A stretch of DNA of 5,765 nt, taken from NCBI GenBank assembly GCA_018969935.1, contig JAGWXJ010000117.1, positions 1-5,765 of the forward strand, read 5' to 3'. This stretch comes from Alphaproteobacteria bacterium. GTDB lineage: Bacteria; Pseudomonadota; Alphaproteobacteria; Micavibrionales; UBA1664. Each line of letters starts with the position of its first letter. Position 1 is the first letter of the stretch. Positions 1-5,334 of this stretch are shown in pieces. The notes under the pieces are model-generated. The model did no database searches. It was not told where the DNA came from and worked only from the letters and a program-made list of their open reading frames with translations. A program made the translations under genes and the position numbers.

Positions 1-48
1 CTTCTTGTCGTACTTGGCAAGGGGGCGCTAGCGGTTACGGTCAAATAG
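1..48 (+). CDS. Possible 3' end of an upstream gene (partial, uncertain)
   Basis: Read in frame 1 from the first base, the left edge gives a short hydrophobic tail ending LGKGALAVTVK and a TAG stop at 46-48. A hairpin terminator starts about 30 bp further on, which is a normal distance for the end of a transcription unit. This is the only argument for a real gene end. Frame 2 also closes early (TAG at 29-31), so the frame is not certain. Fifteen residues are too few to recognise a family, and no function is proposed. Confidence 0.25.
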   Translation, partial: LLVVLGKGALAVTVK

Positions 49-78
49 CAAAGCAAAGACCAGATACACGCAAAACAG

Positions 79-113
79 CGCCCCACGGAAAACACCGCGG
101 GGCGAAATTTTTT
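79..113 (+). terminator. Intrinsic terminator upstream of the 161-634 gene
   Basis: CGCCCCACGG (79-88) pairs with CCGCGGGGCG (95-104) around a 6-nt loop, with a single A-C mismatch in a ten-position GC-rich stem. Three A residues and then six T residues follow (108-113), so the geometry is a rho-independent terminator reading rightward. It most simply ends a plus-strand unit entering from the left. It sits only 47 bp before the next start codon, so it could also act on transcription of that gene. Confidence 0.7.
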
Positions 114-160
114 ACCCAACCAAAAACGACAAACGGCAGTAAGAACAAGAGAGAAGAAAA

Positions 161-634
161 ATGAGTATGACGAACGCAGCAGTAGCACCAGCATTTGACG
201 GTACCGGCGTAGAAGCCGCACCAGCCTTTAACGTAGTGGCAGGGCCAGTACTTTTCAGGATTGTTTCTGATAGATTGCTTGGTACCAAAAACGGTGTTGC
301 GCAGGTGATGCAGGTTGTGATGGTCAATCCCGATGCCGAAGCGCAGGATTTCGTGGGTGCTGCTGATTGCAAAACGCACCACAAGGTTGTGCATTATGCC
401 GTGACCCAGAGCACCGCACCGTTGCCCAAAGGCACCGTTTACAGCGCCAATTATGATGCGCAAACAGGCTATATCACCGACCCTAAAGCGACTGACATGG
501 CTTGTGTGGAAATGCCCAAAATCAGCACCCAGCCTTTGATGGACGAGATCAAGCGTATCTCGCCCCCTTCGCCGCCACCAGCGATGGTTGCTGCTACGCC
601 TTCAACGCAAATACGCCGTCCGCGCGTGATGTAA
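161..634 (+). CDS. Unrecognised 157-residue protein
   Basis: I do not recognise this protein. It starts at ATG 161 behind a purine-rich stretch (GAGAGAAG, about 149-156) that can serve as a ribosome binding site; a second in-frame ATG at 167 is an alternative. Residues 1-30 are rich in Ala, Val and Pro and contain no Lys or Arg, so there is no classical signal peptide. APAF occurs twice, 11 residues apart. Residues 30-118 alternate like beta strands and hold the only two cysteines, C70 and C115. Residues 134-140 are a Ser/Pro tract (SPPSPPP), and the tail is basic (IRRPRVM). The two-cysteine beta layout faintly recalls CNP1/surface-adhesin-E-like small barrels, but the missing export signal argues against that. 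Codon choice past residue 40 looks like that of neighbouring genes, so it is probably real. Its stop directly abuts the stop of the convergent peptidase gene. Confidence 0.65.
   Translation: MSMTNAAVAPAFDGTGVEAAPAFNVVAGPVLFRIVSDRLLGTKNGVAQVMQVVMVNPDAEAQDFVGAADCKTHHKVVHYAVTQSTAPLPKGTVYSANYDAQTGYITDPKATDMACVEMPKISTQPLMDEIKRISPPSPPPAMVAATPSTQIRRPRVM
185..233 (+). repeat. In-frame imperfect direct repeat in the N-terminal coding region
   Basis: A 16-bp unit, GCACCAGCATTTGACG at 185-200, recurs as GCACCAGCCTTTAACG at 218-233 with 14 of 16 bases matching. The 33-bp period equals 11 codons, so the peptide APAF is repeated in register. This looks like a short internal duplication, or low-complexity Ala/Pro coding drift. 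Confidence 0.5.
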
Positions 635-1363
635 TCAGTTTAGCCGTGTACGGATGACCGGCCTTGTGTAGGCAGGCATCCGTGCAAGGGCTGCAACCTG
701 TGTTGCGGGGTCAACATATTCGCCCGCGATCAGGACTTCGAAGTGCAGGTGGTAGCCGTCTGCGTTCCCCGATTTTCCTACTTCGCCAATTACCGTGTTT
801 TGATTTACGCGCGCGCCGTCCTGAATTGGCCTGCCGTGTTCATCTGCCGGTGCGGCTCTGAAATGCGCATAAACAGTAGTCACCCGCGCCGATTTGATGC
901 GTATGAAATACCCGTACTCGGGATGGTGGCCAACCTCGGCCGTACCAGAGTGGGCTGCGTACACTTTCTCGCCCTCGTTGGCGCCGATATCAATACCGTA
1001 GTGGTACCTGCAAAACACGCGTCTGCATCTGTAGCCGTAGGGTGATGTGACAACACCTGTACGGATTGGCGCGACCAATTCCTGCGCGGTTTGAGAAGGC
1101 TCAGGTTGTGGTTCGGGCAGGGTTGGTTTTCGCGGGGGTAGGGGGAAGCCAGTGCGCGGCCTCTGGATAACGCGCGGCGGGTCCCGCAGCACAGGTTCTT
1201 CAACGATCCTTTCCTGCGTTCTTACGGCCTGTCTGTTGATATTGGCAGTTTGCCAGACAAATCCCAGCAGCGCCGAGAGCAATCCCATGGCCACGTAATT
1301 GAACGCGTCGGATGCCGTATGCAGCTTGCCGCGGTGGCGCCTGAAGATGCGTTTGAGTTTCAT
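635..1363 (-). CDS. Membrane-anchored M23 (LytM-type) metallopeptidase
   Basis: This is a predicted zinc endopeptidase of the M23 family, which cleaves peptidoglycan cross-bridges in the periplasm. Residues 1-20 are strongly basic (KLKRIFRRHRGK), and one hydrophobic helix spans about 24-40, giving an N-in inner-membrane anchor. A Pro/Glu-rich linker (about 56-92) leads to the catalytic domain (about 98-225). The zinc ligands are intact: H121 and D125 in HYGID, and H207 in HLH. The catalytic histidines are H167 (VYAHF) and H205. The enzyme is therefore expected to be active, unlike degenerate EnvC/NlpD-type regulators. Two cysteines, C113 and C118, lie just before the first zinc histidine and could form a disulfide. 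There is no long coiled coil and no LysM domain. ATG 1363 is forced, because an in-frame TAA lies three codons upstream. No Shine-Dalgarno sequence is visible. The gene is divergent from serA and convergent with the 161-634 gene. The physiological substrate is unknown. Confidence 0.88.
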   Translation of the reverse strand: MKLKRIFRRHRGKLHTASDAFNYVAMGLLSALLGFVWQTANINRQAVRTQERIVEEPVLRDPPRVIQRPRTGFPLPPRKPTLPEPQPEPSQTAQELVAPIRTGVVTSPYGYRCRRVFCRYHYGIDIGANEGEKVYAAHSGTAEVGHHPEYGYFIRIKSARVTTVYAHFRAAPADEHGRPIQDGARVNQNTVIGEVGKSGNADGYHLHFEVLIAGEYVDPATQVAALARMPAYTRPVIRTRLN

Positions 1364-1396
1364 GCGCGGTTGTTACCATAAACATCGCGTAAAGGG

Positions 1397-1426
1397 ATAT
1401 AAAATTCAGCGGTGCGCCTGTGTCAT
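1397..1426 (-). promoter_or_regulatory. Candidate sigma-70 promoter for the M23 peptidase gene
   Basis: On the minus strand, ATGACA (1426-1421; five of six bases match TTGACA) is followed by an 18-bp spacer and TTATAT (1402-1397), in the only AT-rich patch of the divergent region. Transcription would start near 1390, leaving a leader of about 27 nt. The assignment rests on pattern matching alone. The same AT-rich patch read rightward (GATATAAAAT) could supply a -10 for serA with a poor -35, so the two promoters may overlap. Confidence 0.35.
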
Positions 1427-1464
1427 TTTTAGGCTTTCCCTAAGGTTTTCCTGATTCTAGAGTG

Positions 1465-1482
1465 GCCACGCAAAGCCACGCA
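1465..1482. repeat. 8-bp direct repeat in the serA leader
   Basis: GCCACGCA occurs at 1465-1472 and again at 1475-1482, with two bases between copies. The 10-bp period is close to one helical turn. It overlaps the palindrome GTGGCCAC (1463-1470) and ends four bases before the serA ribosome binding site. The same-face spacing resembles a tandem operator, but no regulator is identified. Confidence 0.5.
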
Positions 1483-1498
1483 TGAAAGGGATGCGAAA

Positions 1499-3076
1499 AT
1501 GCCAAAAGTACTTATTGCCGACAAAATGGACGCCGTGTGCGCCGAAATCCTGAAAGCCAAGGGGCTGGAGGTTGAGAGCAAGCCGGGGCTTACCCCAGAG
1601 GAACTCAAGGGCGTCATATCCAACTATGACGGCGTGGCCGTGCGTTCCAGCACCAAAATTTCCGCCGAGGTGATGACGGGTGCCAAGGCGCTTAAGGTGA
1701 TTGGCCGCGCCGGCATCGGTGTCGATACCATTGATGTCCCAGCGGCTACCAACGCCGGTATTGTTGTGATGAATACGCCCTTCGGCAATTCGACCACGAC
1801 AGCCGAGCACACGATTGCGCTGATGATGTCGCTTGCACGCCAGATACCGCAGGCCAGTGCATCCACCCATGCAGGCAAATGGGAGAAAACGAAATTCATG
1901 GGTGTCGAGCTTATGGGCAAGACCCTTGGCGTTATCGGTTGCGGCAATATCGGTGCGATTGTGATTGACCGCGCACAGGGCCTTAAAATGCGCGTTATCG
2001 GTTATGACCCGTTTTTGACGGATGAACGTGCCCGCGCCATGGGAATCGAAAAAGTGGAATTGGACGAGCTGTTCACGCGCTCGGATTTCATTACCGTCCA
2101 CACACCGATGACCGAGAAAACCAAGGGCATCATCAACAAGGACGCATTTGCCAAAATGAAAAACGGCGTGCGTATCCTGAACGTTGCGCGTGGCGGCCTG
2201 ATTGTTGAAGAAGACCTGAAAGCCGCGCTTGAAAGCGGAAAGGTTGCCGGTGCCGCGCTGGACGTGTTTGCCGTTGAGCCTGCCAAGGAAAGCATTTTCT
2301 TCGGGATGGAGAACGTGATTTGCACGCCGCATCTTGGTGCATCGACATCGGAAGCACAGGTAAATGTGGCCGTACAAATTGCCGAGCAGATTGCAGACTT
2401 TTTGCTGCACGGCGCTGTATCCAATGCCGTCAACATGCCTTCCATATCTGCTGAAGACGCCCCGAAGCTGAAACCATACATGAAGCTGGTTGAACAGATG
2501 GGCCGCCTTGCAGGCCAGATTAATGCTGATGCCATTACCGGTATCGAGATTGTGTATCAAGGCCAGGCCGCCGCACTGAATGTGAAGCCGCTTAATGCGA
2601 TTGCGCTCGCATCCATCCTTGCGGTGACGTGCGAGGGTGTGAACATGGTTTCGGCCCCTGCCATGGCCAAAGCGCGTGGCATCAACATTACCGAGAGCAA
2701 GACGGACAATGCGGGCGATTTCCTGACGGCCGTGACCATCAAGGTCCATACCGACAAGGGCGCGCAAGAAGTGACGGGCACGCTGTTTGGCGGTGGGCAC
2801 CCGCGTATTGTTTCGGTTGACGGTGTACCGATTGAAGCCGCACTAACCCCCAATATGCTGCTTATCCGTAACAAGGATAAACCGGGCATGATTGGCGGTG
2901 TTGGCAGCATTCTGGCTGAAGCGGGTGTTAACATAGCCGACTTCCGCCTTGGCCGTATGGAAGCCGGCGGGCATGCCATATCGCTGATTGCGGTGGACCA
3001 GAAAGTCGATGACAAGACTTATGCTAAATTGAAAGCTCTGCCAGCGGCTGAAGATATTGTCCGTCTGTCTTTCTAG
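1499..3076 (+). CDS. serA: D-3-phosphoglycerate dehydrogenase, long form with ACT domain
   Basis: This enzyme oxidises 3-phosphoglycerate to 3-phosphohydroxypyruvate with NAD+, the first committed step of serine synthesis in the cytoplasm. At 525 residues it is the long (Mycobacterium-like) form. The substrate-binding lobes are about 1-100 and 285-315. The Rossmann domain lies between them, with GxGxxG at G147, G149 and G152, and D170 at the end of the second strand favours NAD over NADP. Catalytic residues are R231 (NVARGG), E260 (VEP) and H278 (PHLGAST). An allosteric substrate-binding (ASB) domain spans about 320-445, and a C-terminal ACT domain about 452-525 (NKDKPGMIGGVGSILAEAGV region), so serine feedback is possible. 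The ATG at 1499 has AAGGGA (1486-1491) seven bases upstream. serC is not adjacent. The gene stands alone, with a strong terminator after its stop. Confidence 0.98.
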   Translation: MPKVLIADKMDAVCAEILKAKGLEVESKPGLTPEELKGVISNYDGVAVRSSTKISAEVMTGAKALKVIGRAGIGVDTIDVPAATNAGIVVMNTPFGNSTTTAEHTIALMMSLARQIPQASASTHAGKWEKTKFMGVELMGKTLGVIGCGNIGAIVIDRAQGLKMRVIGYDPFLTDERARAMGIEKVELDELFTRSDFITVHTPMTEKTKGIINKDAFAKMKNGVRILNVARGGLIVEEDLKAALESGKVAGAALDVFAVEPAKESIFFGMENVICTPHLGASTSEAQVNVAVQIAEQIADFLLHGAVSNAVNMPSISAEDAPKLKPYMKLVEQMGRLAGQINADAITGIEIVYQGQAAALNVKPLNAIALASILAVTCEGVNMVSAPAMAKARGINITESKTDNAGDFLTAVTIKVHTDKGAQEVTGTLFGGGHPRIVSVDGVPIEAALTPNMLLIRNKDKPGMIGGVGSILAEAGVNIADFRLGRMEAGGHAISLIAVDQKVDDKTYAKLKALPAAEDIVRLSF

Positions 3077-3099
3077 AGAATTTTAGAAGAATTTTTTGG

Positions 3100-3136
3100 A
3101 ATGGCGCCGTGTTTTGTAGCGGCGCCATTTTCTTTT
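3100..3136 (+). terminator. Intrinsic terminator of serA
   Basis: AATGGCGCCG (3100-3109) and CGGCGCCATT (3120-3129) form a perfect 10-bp stem with a 10-nt loop. TTTTCTTTT follows (3128-3136, partly inside the stem). It begins 23 bp after the serA stop and separates serA from the sigma-factor operon. The left side is T-rich, so it would not give a U-tract to leftward transcripts. Confidence 0.9.
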
Positions 3137-3208
3137 GCGGCGCACCACATTTACGGATGGTGATTCTTAACCCAGATGGTTTAGCCTGAATAAATAAGGT
3201 TATTGGTA

Positions 3209-3235
3209 GCAACCGTTTTAGCAGGACAAGCCGAA
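3209..3235 (+). promoter_or_regulatory. Candidate ECF-type (SigF-like) autoregulatory promoter
   Basis: GCAACC (3209-3214) and CGAA (3232-3235) are separated by 17 bp. This resembles the GTAACC / CGAA promoter that I recall for Caulobacter crescentus SigF, with one mismatch in the -35 and a spacer one base longer. ECF promoters typically combine an AAC-containing -35 with a CGxA/CGTT-like -10. The start site would fall at about 3241-3244, on the sigma gene's own start codon. A single match in one window is weak statistical support. Confidence 0.4.
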
Positions 3236-3243
3236 TTCCATTG

Positions 3244-3810
3244 ATGGATAGAGCGACTTTCGATGCACTTGCAGCACTGGTAGCCCATGGCGACGGGCGC
3301 GCCTATGCGCAGCTGTTGCGCCTTGCCGCCCAGTACATACGTAACTATGTGGGCCTGCGGGTTACGGGCAAAGACCGCGCCGCGATTGAAGATATTGTGC
3401 AGGACACCCTGCTGGCGCTGCATACGCGTTACCAGTCCTACGACCCATCCATGCCTTTTTTGCCGTGGCTCAAGACAATTGCGCACCACAAGCTGGTGGA
3501 CCACTGGCGCCGCCAGAACATCGCTTTCCTTGTCAGTATCGATGATACGGGGGATGACCTTGAGGACAGCGCCGTTGCCGAAAACCGCAGCGACGCAACG
3601 CTATCGCTGGAGCGTATGTTTGATGCGCTTACGGACAAGCAGCGCCGCGTTATCCAGCTTGCCAAGCTGGACGGCAAGTCGATGGCCGAAATAGCGGCGG
3701 AACTAAAAATCACGGTATCGGATGCGAAGGTGACACTGCACCGCGCACTCCAGAAACTTTCCACTTTTGCGCAGACAAATAAAAACGGAGAAGGCCATGC
3801 ACACGGATGA
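3244..3810 (+). CDS. sigF: ECF RNA polymerase sigma factor, SigF/NrsF-associated type
   Basis: This group-4 (ECF) sigma factor directs RNA polymerase to stress promoters. Region sigma2 spans about 16-91, with DIVQDTLLALH at 50-60 and PFLPWLKTIAHHKLVDHWRR at 71-90 as the core-binding and -10-recognition helices. An acidic linker (about 99-117) leads to sigma4 (about 123-172), whose helix-turn-helix holds LDGKSMAEIAAELKITVSDAKVTLHRAL. The 188 residues are a normal length for the family. The ATG at 3244 was chosen over a TTG codon at 3241, which adds only one residue. Neither has a Shine-Dalgarno sequence at usable distance, because the nearest AGGA is 17 bases away. The last 14 bp overlap the anti-sigma gene. 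Assignment to the SigF-like group (ECF16 in the classification I recall) comes mainly from the partner gene. In Caulobacter such a factor responds to chromium and cadmium; the local inducer is unknown. Confidence 0.92.
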   Translation: MDRATFDALAALVAHGDGRAYAQLLRLAAQYIRNYVGLRVTGKDRAAIEDIVQDTLLALHTRYQSYDPSMPFLPWLKTIAHHKLVDHWRRQNIAFLVSIDDTGDDLEDSAVAENRSDATLSLERMFDALTDKQRRVIQLAKLDGKSMAEIAAELKITVSDAKVTLHRALQKLSTFAQTNKNGEGHAHG

Positions 3811-4435
3811 GCTGATCAACATGCTGGGTAGCAACCCGCCTGAAGCACGCGGCGCATTTTTGCGCACCGCGCGCACAGCAGTTTTTGCCATGGTTATCGG
3901 GGCGATTCTTGCAGTGGCCGTTACCATGGGCCTGCGCCATGATCTTGCAAACATGCTGGATGACCCGCACCGCGTTTTCAAATACGGGTTCCTGAGCATC
4001 CTGCTTATTGCAAACGGCCTTGCATGGTGGCGTTGCGGGCAGCCCGGGCGCAATATCGAAGGGCCTGTCATGTTTGTCATGCTGTTCAGCGGATGGCTGC
4101 TTATCATGTGCGTCAGGGCCTTTTATGTGACCGACATGCACGTGCTTGTTTTGCAGGTGATGGACAAATCGGCCATTTATTGCGTTGGCGTTACGACACT
4201 GATTGCGGCAGTGGTATCCGTTGTATTGTTGCACTTCGGCCGCGGGATGGCCCCGCCTGCCGGTAACACATACGGGTATGTGACCGCGCTGTTTGCCGCA
4301 TCCATCGGGGCGTTTGCCTACGGGCTGCATTGCCCGCATGACACGCCGCTTTATTTGGCAACATGGTACGGGATGGCCATTACGGGTTTTGCCGCTATCG
4401 CGGGGCCATTCCTTGCAAAAAAACTGAGCTGGTAG
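3797..4435 (+). CDS. nrsF: DUF1109/NrsF-family membrane anti-sigma factor
   Basis: This is a predicted inner-membrane negative regulator that holds the preceding sigma factor inactive until a signal arrives. The 212-residue protein has about six hydrophobic helices (about 27-46, 63-78, 90-107, 126-146, 158-176 and 188-206), with a short cytoplasmic N-terminus. The family signature is clear in GLHCPHDTPLYLATWYG (176-192). Two of its four cysteines, C129 in a helix and C179 in the HCP motif, match the conserved pair reported as essential for metal response in Caulobacter NrsF. C80 and C105 are additional. The start is fixed by GGAG (3787-3790) six bases before ATG 3797, inside the sigma coding sequence. 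An ATG in the same frame at 3767 lacks that support. The 14-bp overlap suggests coupled translation, keeping the two proteins in ratio. Its stop is 9 bp from that of the convergent Trm112-like gene. Confidence 0.9.
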   Translation: MHTDELINMLGSNPPEARGAFLRTARTAVFAMVIGAILAVAVTMGLRHDLANMLDDPHRVFKYGFLSILLIANGLAWWRCGQPGRNIEGPVMFVMLFSGWLLIMCVRAFYVTDMHVLVLQVMDKSAIYCVGVTTLIAAVVSVVLLHFGRGMAPPAGNTYGYVTALFAASIGAFAYGLHCPHDTPLYLATWYGMAITGFAAIAGPFLAKKLSW

Positions 4436-4444
4436 AGTTAAGGC

Positions 4445-4639
4445 CTATTTGGATTGGGCGCGTTCGCGCTCCTCAAGGTGGCGGGCTTCGGAGGCTATCA
4501 TCACCGGTACGCCGTCACGGATGGGGAAGGCCAGACCGGCCGTATCCGATATCAACTCACCTTTTGCCGCATCGTAGCGCAGCGCCGTTTTGGTAACGGG
4601 GCAGACAAGCAATTCAAGAAGCTTCGGGTCAACGGCCAT
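4445..4639 (-). CDS. Trm112-like (UPF0434/YcaR) small protein
   Basis: This 64-residue protein has the family core: LLELLVCP at 7-14, then AGLAFPIRDGVPVMI near 34-48 and EAR at 51-53. In eukaryotes and archaea Trm112 activates methyltransferases acting on tRNA, rRNA and release factors. The bacterial versions are less well understood and may play a similar adaptor role. Only C13 remains of the zinc-site cysteines: the CPxC motif reads CPVT, as in the alphaproteobacterial relatives I recall, so no structural zinc site is expected. The ATG at 4639 has AGGA seven to eight bases upstream, and only 17 bp separate it from the preceding Lon-domain gene, so the two are very likely cotranscribed. No terminator is visible before the convergent nrsF gene. 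Confidence 0.85.
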   Translation of the reverse strand: MAVDPKLLELLVCPVTKTALRYDAAKGELISDTAGLAFPIRDGVPVMIASEARHLEERERAQSK

Positions 4640-4656
4640 GGGCGTATCCTAGCATA

Positions 4657-5298
4657 TCAATGGCAGCAGTCTTCATCGCTATCGGCGCTGGCGGCCATTT
4701 CAAGCATCGTCATGAACAGGTCGGTACGGGACTGGATGTTCATGGCCTCCAGTATTGCCTGTTTTTCTGGCCCTTTTAGCGGGCAGATCATGGCCAAGGC
4801 CGTTAGAAGGGCGGTATCGGGCGTGATTTCGACTTTGTCCCAATCGCAGGACATTTCCTGTTTGTGGAAGTAGGTTTGCAGCATGCGCGAGAGGCGTGCG
4901 CGGTCAACATTCGGGGCTGCTTCTTCGGCCTGCATGTCTGCGGTGTAGGTAGACCAATCGGGTACTACGGTACGGTATGGCAGGTTGGTTGCCAGTTCCT
5001 CGCGGATACGGAAGCGGCAGACGCCACTAAGGGTAATCAGGTATCTTTCGCCCTCCGTTTCGCTGAAATCCACAATACGGCCAGCGCAGCCTACTTCATA
5101 CAAGGAGCCGTTACAGCCGCGCGGCTGGATCATGCCGATGATGCGGTTGGTTGCCAGCGCGTCATCGACCATAGCCAGGTAGCGCGGTTCAAAGATATTG
5201 AGGGGCAATTGGCCGCGGGGGAGCAACAATACGCCCGATAGAGGAAATATCGGGATTGTGTCAGGTAGGTCGGTGAATTGCAGGCGGCAGGTATGCAT
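4657..5298 (-). CDS. Stand-alone Lon N-terminal (substrate-binding) domain protein
   Basis: The 213-residue protein matches the LON substrate-binding domain, with TIPIFPLSGVLLLPRGQLPLNIFEPRY at 14-40 as its hallmark. The core beta strands (about 65-100) are GCAGRIVDF and ERYLITLSGVCRFRI, followed by a helical C-terminal part. There is no Walker motif and no Ser-Lys protease dyad, so it is neither an ATPase nor a protease, despite the common peptidase S16 label. A role in binding unfolded proteins or peptides is inferred from the domain. ATG 5298 is the only reasonable start: in-frame TAA TAA lies just upstream and the next Met is residue 43. No Shine-Dalgarno sequence is present. The protein ends DSDEDCCH, an acidic stretch closing in Cys-Cys-His. 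It lies between the ProX-type gene (32 bp upstream) and the Trm112-like gene (17 bp downstream). Confidence 0.9.
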   Translation of the reverse strand: MHTCRLQFTDLPDTIPIFPLSGVLLLPRGQLPLNIFEPRYLAMVDDALATNRIIGMIQPRGCNGSLYEVGCAGRIVDFSETEGERYLITLSGVCRFRIREELATNLPYRTVVPDWSTYTADMQAEEAAPNVDRARLSRMLQTYFHKQEMSCDWDKVEITPDTALLTALAMICPLKGPEKQAILEAMNIQSRTDLFMTMLEMAASADSDEDCCH

Positions 5299-5303
5299 GG
5301 GTT

Positions 5304-5334
5304 ATTATGTAGGGGCGGTTTTGCCTGTGTTCAA
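5304..5334 (-). promoter_or_regulatory. Weak candidate promoter for the Lon-domain gene
   Basis: On the minus strand, TTGAAC (5334-5329, overlapping the stop of the ProX-type gene) and CATAAT (5309-5304; five of six bases match TATAAT) lie 19 bp apart. The spacer is long and the -35 is poor. Initiation would fall on or beside the ATG at 5298, giving a leaderless message, in keeping with the missing ribosome binding site. Readthrough from the upstream gene is equally possible. Confidence 0.2.

Noticed and set aside
41..463. Minus-strand open frame of 140 codons covering the terminator and the unknown gene
   Set aside because: It reads through the terminator hairpin, has a Cys/His/Trp-rich low-sense composition and no ribosome binding site. 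The plus-strand frame has better start signals.
1367..1377. GGTAACAACCG on the minus strand, nearly identical to GGTAGCAACCG before the sigma gene
   Set aside because: A matching CGAA at 16-17 bp is absent and would fall inside the peptidase coding sequence, so it is not a second SigF-type promoter.
1482..1553. Out-of-frame ATG reading frame of 23 residues overlapping the serA start
   Set aside because: The ATG at 1482 has no ribosome binding site of its own, and the encoded peptide (KGMRKCQKYLLP...) shows no sign of a leader peptide such as a run of Ser codons.
1457..2800. 447-codon open frame on the minus strand opposite serA
   Set aside because: It is the shadow of serA: its product is rich in His, Arg, Gly and Asn with no domain, while the plus strand encodes an intact dehydrogenase with all catalytic motifs.
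3142..3161. CACCA...TGGTG inverted repeat in the sigma upstream region
   Set aside because: Only 5 bp pair around a 10-nt loop, which is expected by chance.
3287..3694. Second plus-strand open frame inside the sigma gene
   Set aside because: It lies in another frame of a gene with clear sigma2 and sigma4 regions, and its product is Arg/Thr/Ser-rich without motifs.
4417..4423. A7 run, read as T7 on the minus strand after the Trm112-like gene
   Set aside because: No GC-rich hairpin precedes it on the minus strand. The ATGGCC/GGCCAT pair nearby lies on the wrong side and has a loop of about 25 nt.
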